Below are positions 1 through 8,735 of a stretch of DNA of 17,862 nucleotides, piece after piece. Numbering within the stretch: the first letter of the stretch is position 1; every line of letters begins with the position of its first letter. The position numbers and the translations under genes are program-made. Below the pieces are notes generated by a model. The model ran no database searches and had not been told where the DNA came from. It was given only the letters and a program-made list of their open reading frames with translations. The DNA is from Planctomycetaceae bacterium UBA4732 (GTDB lineage: Bacteria > Planctomycetota > Planctomycetia > Gemmatales > Gemmataceae). The stretch is taken from NCBI GenBank assembly GCA_002404095.1, contig DHJA01000233.1:18104-35965 (forward strand). The letters run 5' to 3'.

Positions 1-24
1 CCTTCGGGTCGCGGCTAAACGATG
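1..24 (-). repeat. Copy 1 of a CGTTTAGCCGCGACCC repeat
   Basis: Read on the minus strand, this 24-base stretch matches positions 8211-8234 with one mismatch. It lies a few bases after the stop codon of the large TPR gene, just as the second copy follows the stop of the dioxygenase gene. The window edge cuts it, so the 3' hairpin arm seen in the second copy cannot be checked here. It is likely a dispersed intergenic repeat, perhaps acting as a transcript-end hairpin; that role is inference. Confidence 0.7.
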
Positions 25-30
25 GGATCG

Positions 31-3000
31 TCATCCCTTTTTCAACTCGGCCAATCGCTTCTTCGCCGCTTCCGCGTGTTCGGTGTCGGGGTGGTCCTGG
101 ATCACCCGCTCCAACAGCCTGACGGCCATGTCCGCCTGTTTGTTCTCCGCGAAGGCCCGCGACGCTTCCAGCAAGGCCAACGCGCTCAGGTTCGGATAGT
201 CGTAGGTGAAGGGCACCACCAGCAACGCCGTCGCCGCCTCCGGATACCGCTTCTGCGCGAGCCGACATTGGCCGATGTTCAACTGCGCCCGCGCCCCCAG
301 CTCGGTCGCCGTCGTCGCCGCCACTTGATTGTAGAGGTTCACGGCGTCGTCGTAGCGCCCCTGGCTCTGCTGCGCCCAGGCGGCGCCGTAGCGAGCGTCC
401 GCCGCCCACGGGCCGTTGGCGAAGCGATTGAATACCTGCTCATACGCTTGCCGGCTCGGTTCCCATTGCTTGAGCTGCGCTAGGGCAAAGCCGAGACGCA
501 ACAGGGCGCGATCGGTCAGGCCAGGCAGATTTTGAAACTCTCCTTTGTCGCGGAACACGGCCAGCAGCTTGATCGCCTCGTCCGCCTTGCCCAACTGAAG
601 CTGACATTCGCCGGCACGATAGGTCGCTTGCGCACACATCGCGCTCTTAGGGTTGTTGACGATCGGCGTCAACTGATCCAACGCCTTTTTGGCGTCGCCT
701 TTCGCCAACAAAGCGGCGCCTAGTCGTACGCGCACCTTGTCGGTCAGCTCTGGCGACGGCTCCTTATCGAGCGCCTCTTGCAACTCCTTAATCGCGGCGT
801 CGTGTTGCCCGCGGTCGGATTGCAATTCGGCTAACTCGAAACGCGCGTCCACGCTGATGGCGAGATCGGGGAAAGCCGCGATCAGCGCCTGATAGAGAGC
901 GCGGGCCTGAACTTCCGAAGGCTGGGGCGGCACGGCGCTGAGCGCAACGACTGGCGCCGCTACGGACGGCGGTTGACGACCCGGCGGCGTTTTCTTTGCC
1001 ATCTCCTCTTTAAGTTTCTGCCAGAGGTCTTGTTGGAGTTTTTCACGCGCGGCCTGTACTTCCAGGTCAGCCAGCACTCGGCACGACCAAGCCGCCTCAT
1101 ACAACATGCGGGCGCGGGCCTCGGACGCCGGTTGCTTTTGCTTTAACTGGTCGGCTTGGGCACTCAAGTATTGCACGGAATCGCGCAGATCCTTCACGCC
1201 TTCATCCTTCATTTTCTGCGCGGCGGCGATTTCTTCGGGCCTGAGATTTGCGGTCGCCAGCCGTTTGCCGGCGTCGGCGATCTTCTGCTGACCGTCGTCC
1301 TTGAGGCACTGGCCCAAACGCAGGGCCGCCTCCGCGGCCTCGGGACGATCCGCCGCCTGTTTGGCCACGAGATCAAAGACGGCCCGCGCCTCCGCCCGTT
1401 TGCCGGCCTCACGCAGGGCTACGCCGTGATGGTATTGGAGCAGTGGAACCCAGCCGGCCCGCACGGGATCGGCCTGCAACTTCGCCTCCCACTGTTGCCG
1501 ACATTGCGCGAGAACGTCGGCGGCGGGGATCGGCTGATTTTGAGAGCGTAACAGCGTCGCTAATTCCAACAGCGCCATCGGCGCGATCGGGGCGTTCTTG
1601 AGTGCGTCGGTATTGGTAAAGCGGCGCAGCTCATTGACGGCGCCGTTGACGTCCTTTTGCTGGGCCAGACATTTCGCCCTCTCAAAAGTGGCTTGAGGGA
1701 ACTGCGCGCTCTGCGGAAATCGCTGCAACAGTTGCTCATAGGCGGCGCGGGCTGCCGCGAGTTCCTTGGCCTGCTCCGGCGGCTGCGCCAGCACACCGGC
1801 CAACTTCTGGTGGCAATAACCGAGCTTGAGTAAGGCGTCCGGCGTCTGCGGCCCGGTCGGTTGCGAGGCCGCGAAACTCTCTAGCAGTTCGCCGGCGGTT
1901 CGCATCGACTCTTCCAGCTTGCCGGCCAGGATCGCGTCGTCGGTCTTCGCCGGCGCCAGGCGAATTAAAATATCGGCCAGTTGGTAGGGCACGACCGCGA
2001 GGTCGCCGGCCCGGTCGCCGACCGGAATCGCCTCTAAAAACTCTCGCGCCTTTTCCAGATCGCCTTTTTGGTAATACGCCATTCCGAGGCCGTAGCGCGC
2101 CAGGTTAACGTGGACGGCTTCCGGGTACTTTTCGATTACGGCCTGATAGCGCTTGATCGTTTCATCGAGCCACTTGGCCGTCTCGCGCTGACGGTCAGGC
2201 GCGCTCGGCAGCTTTTCGGCGGCCAACGCGCTGAAATAGGCGTTCTCGGCGTAACGGAAGAGCATGGCGGGCAAAAGCGTACTTTTCGGATAGGCGTCGC
2301 GGAAGCGCACACATGCCTTGTCCGACTCCGCATAGTCGCCGGCTAGATGAAGCGCCGCGGCCAAATCCTGGACCAACTCGTCATCGCGTTGTGGCAGCAA
2401 CTTCTCATTGAGGATCTGGTTGTACGTGGCGGCGGCTTCGCGGAACTGCTTGGCGAGCTGTTGCGCATCGGCCAATTCGAGGAGCGCTTCGCCGCGGCGC
2501 GTGCGCGCCTCCGGGTCGGTGTTGGCGAGGTTTTGGGCGCGCTCGGCCGCTTTACGGAGCGTGTCCTGGGCCGCCTTCAAAGCCTGTTCATAAGCCGGTC
2601 CCTTGGCCGGATCGGCGGCGCCAACCTGGGCTTTGCCGATCCACAATAGACACTGATCGGCCAGGCGGACTTCTTTGTCCACAAGCGGTTGCAAGGTCTT
2701 CTGGGCCTCCGCGAACTGTTTCAGTTGCACTTGGCAAAAACCCTGCCGTAGCTGGGCCTCGGTCGTCAGCGGCGAACCGGGGAACTGTTGGACGAACGCC
2801 GTGAAGTGGGTAAGCGCGTCGGCGAACTTGCCGTCCTCGTATTGCATGACGCCCAGGAAGAAGCCGGCGCGGGCGACGTAGTCAGGCGCGGGGCCGCGCA
2901 CGAGCGCTTCAAGACGGACTTTCTCGTCGGGATCGTTCTTGAAGCGGTCGGGCTGTTTGAGCGTCTCGGCGGCGATTTGCTTTTGCTTGGCGTAGTCGTC

Positions 3001-3891
3001 GGTAACACCCAAGTACTGCTGCATCGCTTCCTGACGTTGATTGTTGGCGGGGTCTTGGTGGTAGACGCGGGCCAGGAGATAGCGGGCGTGGGCGCCGAAA
3101 ACCGGGTCCGTGAACGGCGTAAGCTGGCTGAGCGATTTGCCGGCCGCGAGGTCGTCTTTCAGCTGGAATGAGGCAAAGCCGTGGTAGTAGAGGCCAAGGC
3201 CGTAATAGCGACTTTTAGCAAAAATTTTGTCCTCAATCAACGGGGCGACCGCATCGCGCGCTTCCTTGGGCTTGAGCAGACGCAGCCGCATTTCGGCCAG
3301 GTCGCAGCGCGCGCGCGCGGCCCATTCCAGATCAATGGGCAACTCCTTGGCGTCGGCGTCGGGAGCTTTGACGCGGGCGGTGAAGACGGCGACGGCCATG
3401 GTGAACTGCTTGGTCGCTTCCTCAAAACGGCCGCGCGCAAAGTCCTTGAGTTGAGGCGCCTCTTGCGGCTTGGCGGCGATCTGCGCTAGCGCCTTGACGC
3501 CTTCGCCGCGCTGCGCCAAGCCAAGGTAGTAAACGTAAAACGGATAGTCCGGAGCGTCTTTAGAGCCGACCAGCGATTGTAGTTGCTCGGCGGCGCCTTT
3601 GTAGTCCTTGTCCGGCCCGTCAAGGAGTGACAGGGCGAGGCCGTAGCGCGCGGCGGGGGCATCTTTATGGTTGCCGTACTTCGCCATGAACTCGCGGAAA
3701 CGCCCGGCGGCGAAGGCGTAATCCTTGGCGTTGAAGGCGGTCTTGGCGCTGGTGAGGAGCATGTCGGCGGCCTGGTCGGGCGTGACCGTCTGCGCCGTCA
3801 ACACGGTGGCGCCAAGGAAGAAGGACGCGCCGAGCGCTACCGTCTTGAGGGCGAACAAACGGGCGAGCGTTTCCGTAGCAAGCGCGGGCAT
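31..3891 (-). CDS. Exported TPR-repeat protein, about 1286 aa
   Basis: This is a very long protein built almost entirely of tetratricopeptide-type helical hairpins. Recurrent patterns such as ARYGLAxxxxQxGDxxKA, and repeated A-L-G-Y/F positions every 34 or so residues, run from about residue 45 to the C-terminus. The N-terminus (residues 12-34) is hydrophobic and ends near VLTAQ, which fits a Sec signal peptide, so the protein probably acts in the periplasm or at the envelope. The first ATG has AGGGAG about 8 bases upstream. A low-complexity Lys/Pro stretch near residues 985-1005 separates two TPR blocks. TPR arrays bind proteins or build scaffolds; BamD/YbgF-like envelope roles are possible but not shown. 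It is transcribed divergently from the MFS gene, and no client gene adjoins it. Confidence 0.9.
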   Translation of the reverse strand: MPALATETLARLFALKTVALGASFFLGATVLTAQTVTPDQAADMLLTSAKTAFNAKDYAFAAGRFREFMAKYGNHKDAPAARYGLALSLLDGPDKDYKGAAEQLQSLVGSKDAPDYPFYVYYLGLAQRGEGVKALAQIAAKPQEAPQLKDFARGRFEEATKQFTMAVAVFTARVKAPDADAKELPIDLEWAARARCDLAEMRLRLLKPKEARDAVAPLIEDKIFAKSRYYGLGLYYHGFASFQLKDDLAAGKSLSQLTPFTDPVFGAHARYLLARVYHQDPANNQRQEAMQQYLGVTDDYAKQKQIAAETLKQPDRFKNDPDEKVRLEALVRGPAPDYVARAGFFLGVMQYEDGKFADALTHFTAFVQQFPGSPLTTEAQLRQGFCQVQLKQFAEAQKTLQPLVDKEVRLADQCLLWIGKAQVGAADPAKGPAYEQALKAAQDTLRKAAERAQNLANTDPEARTRRGEALLELADAQQLAKQFREAAATYNQILNEKLLPQRDDELVQDLAAALHLAGDYAESDKACVRFRDAYPKSTLLPAMLFRYAENAYFSALAAEKLPSAPDRQRETAKWLDETIKRYQAVIEKYPEAVHVNLARYGLGMAYYQKGDLEKAREFLEAIPVGDRAGDLAVVPYQLADILIRLAPAKTDDAILAGKLEESMRTAGELLESFAASQPTGPQTPDALLKLGYCHQKLAGVLAQPPEQAKELAAARAAYEQLLQRFPQSAQFPQATFERAKCLAQQKDVNGAVNELRRFTNTDALKNAPIAPMALLELATLLRSQNQPIPAADVLAQCRQQWEAKLQADPVRAGWVPLLQYHHGVALREAGKRAEARAVFDLVAKQAADRPEAAEAALRLGQCLKDDGQQKIADAGKRLATANLRPEEIAAAQKMKDEGVKDLRDSVQYLSAQADQLKQKQPASEARARMLYEAAWSCRVLADLEVQAAREKLQQDLWQKLKEEMAKKTPPGRQPPSVAAPVVALSAVPPQPSEVQARALYQALIAAFPDLAISVDARFELAELQSDRGQHDAAIKELQEALDKEPSPELTDKVRVRLGAALLAKGDAKKALDQLTPIVNNPKSAMCAQATYRAGECQLQLGKADEAIKLLAVFRDKGEFQNLPGLTDRALLRLGFALAQLKQWEPSRQAYEQVFNRFANGPWAADARYGAAWAQQSQGRYDDAVNLYNQVAATTATELGARAQLNIGQCRLAQKRYPEAATALLVVPFTYDYPNLSALALLEASRAFAENKQADMAVRLLERVIQDHPDTEHAEAAKKRLAELKKG

Positions 3892-4103
3892 TCCAGGAAC
3901 TCCCTGTTGACCATCGGAGGTTGCGGCGAACCAAGCGGCGGGACGAACATCACTTTCGCATTGTGTCGGGTTCGGGGAGGCGCGTCAAACTGAAATCCGC
4001 GGCTATAACGCCACGGCGACTTCCGGGATTTGCGCTTTCCCCCGCCCCGCCGTGTTCGTACAGTGTTGCGATAGGCCCATTGTCCCCTGGACCGGCGCAG
4101 CGC
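3892..4103. other. Divergent intergenic region, TPR gene / MFS gene
   Basis: This 212-base gap separates two divergently transcribed genes and must hold promoters for both. I see an isolated TATAAC at 4004-4009 without a well-spaced -35 box and no convincing operator. The frame of the MFS gene stays open upstream to 3921, but the encoded residues there are Arg-rich and unlike a transporter N-terminus, so I leave that stretch non-coding. Confidence 0.5.
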
Positions 4104-5537
4104 ATGAACCGCGACCTCTCCCCGCCCTCCTCCGTTCGGCCGACTTACGTTCGCTATGGCGTCCTCGCCTTCGCCTGCTCGCTGTCGATGATTACTTACC
4201 TCGACCGGGCCGCTATCGGCGTGACGCAGGAGCCTGTTCGCGAGGCCTACGGCTTTAACAGCGTGGCTGACCTGAAATGGACGGCTTTCGCCTTTAGCTT
4301 GGCCTACGCGCTCTTCGAGGTGCCGACCGGCTGGCTCGGCGACGTCTTTGGGCCGCGGCGCACACTCATTCGCATAGTCCTCTGGTGGTCGTTTTTCACC
4401 GCCCTGACGGGGCTGGCCGGCTACCACTTCGCAGGCTTAGTGCTTCTGCCGTTCGCCGGCTTGGTTGCCATCCGTTTCCTATTCGGCATCGGGGAAGCGG
4501 GCGCCTACCCGAACATCACTCGCGCTCTACACAACTGGTTCCCGGCCCAGGAGCGCGGCCTCGCGCAGGGGGTGGTGTGGATGTCCGGCCGGCTCATGGG
4601 CGGCCTGACGGCACTGATTTGGATGGTCCTGGTCACGCGCGGCGGGCTGCACTGGCGGGCGGCGTATTTGCTGTTCGGCAGCCTGGGCGTCGCCTGGTGC
4701 ATCCTGTTCGTCTTCTGGTTCCGCAACCGGCCCGAGGAGAAGGCGAGCGTCGGCGCGGCCGAACTCGCCCTGATCCGCACTAGCGTCGGCCACGAAGCCG
4801 AACGCGCCCACGGCGACATCCCTTGGCGGATACTCCTCAGCCCGACCCTTTGGTTTCTCTGCATGATGTATTTCTGCATGTCCTACGCTTGGTACTTCAA
4901 CATGTTCTACCTGCCCGCCTACCTCAAGCAGCAGCATGGCGTGGCCGACGACGATTTGCTCGGGCAGCTCTACAAAGGCGGGCCGCTCATCTTGGGGGCG
5001 GGGGCGTGTCTGCTGGGCGGCTACCTGACCGACCGCTACGTCCGCCGCACCGGCGACCGCCGTTGGGGTCGCCGGCTCTACGGGATGCTCGGCCACGCGG
5101 CCTGCATTCCCTGCTGCCTGGCCTGCATTATTGCGCCCACCGCCTTTACGTTCGCCCTGGCCATCGCGCTGGCAGGGTTTTTCAACGACCTCGCAATGGG
5201 ACCGGCTTGGGCCGCCTGTCAGGACGTGGGCAAGAAGCACGCGGCCATCGTCGCTGGCTGCATGAACATGATTGGCAACCTGGGCGGCGCCGCCTCCGCC
5301 TGGTTGACAGGAGCCTTGCTCGACTGGTCGCACGCCGCCTATGCCGTGCCGCGCGGCCTTGACCCGGCGGCGTTGAATGCCGCCAACCTCAAGGCGGCCG
5401 AACTACCCGGCTATCAGATCAACTTCTGGATCTGCGCGGGCCTCTATGTCGTTGCCGTGTTTCTCTGGCTGGGCATCGACGCAACGCGGCCGGTGTTGCC
5501 GGAGGACGCGGCGGACACTGGCGTTCCGGCGGGTTAG
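4104..5537 (+). CDS. MFS transporter, ACS (anion:cation symporter)-like
   Basis: This is a 477-residue, 12-span major facilitator. The first span ends in the YLDR motif (residues 32-35) typical of the ACS family. The loop between spans 2 and 3 carries the MFS signature GWLGDVFGPRR (residues 76-86). The segment FLFGIGEAGAYPN in span 4, followed by WFPxxERG, is also characteristic of ACS hexuronate/glucarate/tartrate-type carriers. It probably moves an organic anion, such as a sugar acid, across the inner membrane with a cation; the substrate cannot be told from sequence. I chose the ATG at 4104 because it places a short polar N-terminus before span 1. Its ribosome site is weak. No sugar-acid catabolic genes are adjacent, so it may be a stand-alone carrier. 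Confidence 0.88.
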   Translation: MNRDLSPPSSVRPTYVRYGVLAFACSLSMITYLDRAAIGVTQEPVREAYGFNSVADLKWTAFAFSLAYALFEVPTGWLGDVFGPRRTLIRIVLWWSFFTALTGLAGYHFAGLVLLPFAGLVAIRFLFGIGEAGAYPNITRALHNWFPAQERGLAQGVVWMSGRLMGGLTALIWMVLVTRGGLHWRAAYLLFGSLGVAWCILFVFWFRNRPEEKASVGAAELALIRTSVGHEAERAHGDIPWRILLSPTLWFLCMMYFCMSYAWYFNMFYLPAYLKQQHGVADDDLLGQLYKGGPLILGAGACLLGGYLTDRYVRRTGDRRWGRRLYGMLGHAACIPCCLACIIAPTAFTFALAIALAGFFNDLAMGPAWAACQDVGKKHAAIVAGCMNMIGNLGGAASAWLTGALLDWSHAAYAVPRGLDPAALNAANLKAAELPGYQINFWICAGLYVVAVFLWLGIDATRPVLPEDAADTGVPAG

Positions 5538-5586
5538 TAATTATCATGGCACTAGGTTTCCACGCACCGCAATAAGGGTTTCACAC

Positions 5587-5967
5587 ATGGCCAAAGGCGC
5601 CGGCAAGGCTCGCAAGAAGCTCCCCAAGGAACTGGCCGTCGTGCGGGCCGACAACTGCACCGGCTGCGAAGCCTGCATTGAAGTCTGTCCCGTCGATTGC
5701 ATCTACAAAGTGCCCGGCGAGGGGCAGCCGTCGTTGCAATCCTTCGTCGATATCGACCTGGAGCGTTGCATCGGCTGTTCGCTATGCGAACGCTGGTGCC
5801 CGTGGGACGCCATCGACATGGTCGATTCGCCGACCATCGCCGACCACGTCGCCGTCAAGGGCGGGCCGCCGGAATACGTCGCCAAGAACCAGGAACGTCT
5901 CACGGCCGTGGCCAGGATGTTGGCGGACCTGTCCATCGAACAACGGGCGGCGGTTGTCAAAAAATAG
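5587..5967 (+). CDS. 2[4Fe-4S] ferredoxin
   Basis: This 126-residue protein has two complete cluster motifs: Cys24, Cys27, Cys30 and Cys34 followed by Pro, and Cys61, Cys64, Cys67 and Cys71 followed by Pro. Each matches CxxCxxCxxxCP of bacterial-type ferredoxins. There is an extra Cys at 38. An 18-residue Lys/Arg-rich N-terminus precedes the clusters and a helical tail of about 45 residues follows, so it is longer than minimal clostridial ferredoxins. It should be a soluble cytoplasmic electron carrier. The ATG at 5587 begins 49 bases after the MFS stop. It lies upstream of the di-haem cytochrome gene, 33 bases apart, and may share a transcript with it, although the two products would work in different compartments. 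The redox partner is unknown. Confidence 0.92.
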   Translation: MAKGAGKARKKLPKELAVVRADNCTGCEACIEVCPVDCIYKVPGEGQPSLQSFVDIDLERCIGCSLCERWCPWDAIDMVDSPTIADHVAVKGGPPEYVAKNQERLTAVARMLADLSIEQRAAVVKK

Positions 5968-6000
5968 GCGGTGCGGGTCTGATCAAGGAAAGGAATGGTC

Positions 6001-7386
6001 ATGCGTCGTCTCTGGGCGGTTTCCGCGATCCTACTGTCAGCCGGCTGTCAGCCGGCGGTGCATTACGAAAAACCGGAACCGACGCCGGAGCCAACCAAGG
6101 CCGCTGTTGAGGCGCCGAGGGCCGTGGAACAGGACATCGTATGGATGAACCCACGGCCGCAGGAGATTCAATCCGATGCGCCCATCGAGTTCATTCACGA
6201 AACAGACGGTCCTGAATGGGCGAAATTGAGGAGGCTTTGGAACCCGCCGTTGACGGAGAAGGAGCGGGCCGCCGCTGTCTTGACGCTGGGGCCTGTCGCG
6301 GCCGTGGCGCTAGCCGCATCTAAAGCGGTCGTAAAAGTCAAAGTGCCCGCCGGCCTCGACGACCCGCGTCATTCCATTCCGTCGTCCAACCCGCCGACGC
6401 TTCACAAATGGGAGCTTGGCCGTCGGCTTTTCTACGACAAGAAATGGCTCACCGATAGCGCCGGTGAATCATGCGCGACCTGCCACGACTCCCACACCGG
6501 CTTCGCCGACAACGCCCGCGACCATTACGGCCTCAACACGCCAACGCTGGTCAACTGCGTCTACAACGGCCGGCAGTTCTGGGACGGCCGGGCCGGCGTC
6601 CTAGAAGAAGTGGTACAGCGCACGATGGACGATGAAACCGCGCCGGCCAAGGGGACGGCGTTCCGTCACGTCTGGAGCGGCGCCGTCGGCCGGCTACGGG
6701 CGCGGCGGTTTGAATACGAACATCGGTTCCTCAGTGCTTTCGGAACGCTGCCGACGCAAGACGCGGTCGGCAAGGCTTTGGCGACGTACATGCGCACGCT
6801 GCTGGCCGGCGATTCCGTCCACGACCGCGCCCTGGCGGCACAGGTTGCGGACCACTCCTCCGAGTTGAAGGTCGAGCATTACGAAAAAGCGCTCGATGGG
6901 GCCGCCTTGAAGGATCTCAAAATCGACGAAAAAACCAAAGCCGACGCGGCCAGGAAGATATACAGGGGTTATCGGCTCTTTAATGACCTTGAAGAGCATA
7001 AGACCGGCTGTATCCTCTGTCACGGCGGGCGCGAATTCACCGACGGACGTTTCCATAATCTCGGCGTCGGTTTCAACAAGTTTGATCCGGGCGAGGAGCC
7101 GGGCCGGTTTGCTTCGCTGCCGGTTGGCGAAAAGGAAGGCCGTCTCATCGGCGCCTACAAGACGCCAACGCTCCGCGGCCTGTCGCATACGGCCCCGTAC
7201 TTCCACGACGGCTCGGCCGCGACGCTGGAAGAGGCGCTCCAATTCCACACGGACGGCGGCCAGAGAAATGAGTACCTCGATCCCGAGTTGCAGAAACGCG
7301 ACCTGCTGGCGCCCGAACGCGAGGCGCTGGTCCTGTTCCTCCGCGCCCTGGACGGCAAAGACGTGGACCTACCGCCTCCTGAATGA
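6001..7386 (+). CDS. Di-haem cytochrome c peroxidase / MauG-family lipoprotein
   Basis: This 461-residue protein has two CxxCH haem sites, at Cys158-His162 and Cys337-His341. Family landmarks are present: LGRRLFYD before the first haem, NTPTLVN and FWDGRA after it, and KTPTLRGLSHTAPYFHDGS followed by TLEEAL near the C-terminus. Such proteins reduce hydrogen peroxide or oxidise protein or small-molecule substrates using electrons from periplasmic cytochromes. The N-terminus ends in LLSAGC with Cys16, which suggests a lipoprotein signal. A Pro/Glu-rich linker follows, and a roughly 100-residue region before the first domain is not recognisable. Two in-frame ATGs lie six bases apart (5995 and 6001). 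The second is better spaced from AAGGAAAGGA at 5985-5994. Confidence 0.9.
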   Translation: MRRLWAVSAILLSAGCQPAVHYEKPEPTPEPTKAAVEAPRAVEQDIVWMNPRPQEIQSDAPIEFIHETDGPEWAKLRRLWNPPLTEKERAAAVLTLGPVAAVALAASKAVVKVKVPAGLDDPRHSIPSSNPPTLHKWELGRRLFYDKKWLTDSAGESCATCHDSHTGFADNARDHYGLNTPTLVNCVYNGRQFWDGRAGVLEEVVQRTMDDETAPAKGTAFRHVWSGAVGRLRARRFEYEHRFLSAFGTLPTQDAVGKALATYMRTLLAGDSVHDRALAAQVADHSSELKVEHYEKALDGAALKDLKIDEKTKADAARKIYRGYRLFNDLEEHKTGCILCHGGREFTDGRFHNLGVGFNKFDPGEEPGRFASLPVGEKEGRLIGAYKTPTLRGLSHTAPYFHDGSAATLEEALQFHTDGGQRNEYLDPELQKRDLLAPEREALVLFLRALDGKDVDLPPPE

Positions 7387-7519
7387 TATGGCCGCTGTTT
7401 GGATGAGCTATATAAAATGGCTAGCAGTTCAATGGATGGATTCACGATCCTCGTGGAAAAATGTAGGAGGCATTGCCTATAACTGAACTCAGTATTCACC
7501 TTTTTCGGAGCGCCACACC

Positions 7520-8209
7520 ATGTATCAGTCCAAAGAAAAGTATCCGTTCCTCCGCGTTTTGGAAGACAACTGGAAAGACATTCTGGCCGAGTACCAAGCG
7601 GTGGCGAATAACCCGGATATGCACGCCTGGCCGGAAAACAAAATATACGACGGCCGCTGGGACACCTATGGGCTTTACGGCTTCGGCGTCAAGCGCCTGA
7701 AAAACTGCGAGCGCTGCCCGAAAACGACTAAGCTGATTGAGCAAATTCCCGGCTTGTCCATGGCGGGTTTTTCGCGCCTGGCTCCTGGTACGCACATTAA
7801 GCCGCACGTCGGCTATGGCAAATGGGCGCAATACGTTTTACGCACACACCTTGGACTAATCGTAAACGACGGCTGCGAAATGCGCGTAGGCTCGGAAACG
7901 CGGAAATGGGAAGAGGGCAAAGTCACACTCTTCTGCGACGCCACCGAACACGAAGTCTGGAACCGCGGCACGACGGAGCGCGTCGTTTTGCTGCTCGATT
8001 TTCGCAATCCGGACCACCGCTGGCGCATCATGAATCCGCAAATCACGGAGGAAATGGAAAACTACATCCGCGACCAATGGAAGAACCTGTCGTTCACCGA
8101 AAAAACCGGATATATCGCCTGGCGGATGGCCAACTTCTGGCGTAAACGGCGCACCTACGTCAATGAACACATCGACGCGAAAACGCCTGCGACGGCCGGG
8201 CAGAGCTGA
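7520..8209 (+). CDS. Aspartyl/asparaginyl beta-hydroxylase-family dioxygenase
   Basis: This 229-residue protein matches the AspH/LpxO family of Fe(II)/2-oxoglutarate dioxygenases. The core runs from about residue 78 to 160. It has GTHIKPHVG with His96, the RTHLGL strand (Arg108, His110), WEEGKVTLF, then HEVWN with His144 and Arg154 ten residues later. By comparison with AspH, His96 and His144 should bind iron, and Arg154 should bind 2-oxoglutarate. Relatives hydroxylate Asp/Asn in EGF-like domains or the acyl chains of lipid A; the substrate here is unknown. No signal peptide or membrane span is visible, so it is probably cytoplasmic. A CGGAG precedes the ATG. The gene is 133 bases from the cytochrome gene and probably has its own promoter. 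Confidence 0.9.
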   Translation: MYQSKEKYPFLRVLEDNWKDILAEYQAVANNPDMHAWPENKIYDGRWDTYGLYGFGVKRLKNCERCPKTTKLIEQIPGLSMAGFSRLAPGTHIKPHVGYGKWAQYVLRTHLGLIVNDGCEMRVGSETRKWEEGKVTLFCDATEHEVWNRGTTERVVLLLDFRNPDHRWRIMNPQITEEMENYIRDQWKNLSFTEKTGYIAWRMANFWRKRRTYVNEHIDAKTPATAGQS

Positions 8210-8210
8210 A

Positions 8211-8250
8211 CATCGTTTAGCCGCGACCCAAAGGGGAGCGCGGGGGCTTA
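8211..8250 (+). repeat. Copy 2 of the CGTTTAGCCGCGACCC repeat, with hairpin
   Basis: This element starts two bases after the dioxygenase stop. The arms CCGCG (8221-8225) and CGCGG (8239-8243) enclose an inner CCC/GGG pair with an AAA loop, so the transcript can fold into a hairpin. There is no T-run. The first 24 bases recur, inverted, at the start of the window. It could end or protect the upstream mRNA, but it sits directly before the strong AGGAGG of the VOC gene, so read-through into that gene is possible. Confidence 0.65.
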
Positions 8251-8261
8251 AAGGAGGAATT

Positions 8262-8729
8262 ATGTCAGGCAAAGTGAAACCCATCCCCGAGGGCTATCAC
8301 TCGGTGACGCCGTACCTGATCGTCAACGGCGGAGCGGCGGCCATTGAGTTCTACAAAAAAGCGTTCGGCGCGACGGAGGTGATGCGCCTTCCTGGTCCCG
8401 ACGGCAAGGTCGGACACGCCGAGATCCGCATCGGCGATTCGGTGATTATGCTGGCCGATGAACACCCTGAAATGGGCGCGAAAAGCCCGCACACCATCGG
8501 CGGCACACCAGTGAGCATCCTACTCTACGTCGAAGATGTAGACGCGGTCGTCCGTCAGGCGGTTGCCGCCGGTGCCAAGATAACACGGCCGGTCGAAGAC
8601 AAGTTCTACGGCGACCGTATGGGCGGCTTGGACGATCCGTTCGGCCATGTCTGGTACGTCGCCACGCACACGAAGGATGTGACGCCCGAGGAAATGAAGA
8701 AAGGCGCCGCGCAATTGGCGTCGAAGTGA
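8262..8729 (+). CDS. PhnB-like VOC (glyoxalase/bleomycin resistance fold) protein
   Basis: This 155-residue protein opens with TPYLIVNGGAAAIEFYKKAFGA, the typical first beta-alpha-beta module of the PhnB/glyoxalase-like VOC subgroup. The second module is VSILLYVEDVDAVV followed by GAKITRPVED and DPFGHVW near the C-terminus. VOC proteins bind a metal and act as isomerases, dioxygenases or drug-binding proteins, while PhnB-like members are mostly uncharacterised. The open frame extends upstream through the repeat, but AAGGAGGAAT at 8251-8260 fixes the start at 8262. The gene converges on the zinc-ribbon gene, with only six bases between the stop codons and no obvious terminator. Confidence 0.9.
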   Translation: MSGKVKPIPEGYHSVTPYLIVNGGAAAIEFYKKAFGATEVMRLPGPDGKVGHAEIRIGDSVIMLADEHPEMGAKSPHTIGGTPVSILLYVEDVDAVVRQAVAAGAKITRPVEDKFYGDRMGGLDDPFGHVWYVATHTKDVTPEEMKKGAAQLASK

Positions 8730-8735
8730 AACCGA

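Noticed and set aside
4004..4009. TATAAC as a -10 box for the MFS gene
   Set aside because: No -35 element lies at 16-18 bases; the nearest candidate is too close.
4527..5333. A 268-residue open frame on the minus strand inside the MFS gene
   Set aside because: Its composition is low-complexity Gly/Ala/Gln with no domain, whereas the plus strand encodes clear membrane spans and MFS motifs.
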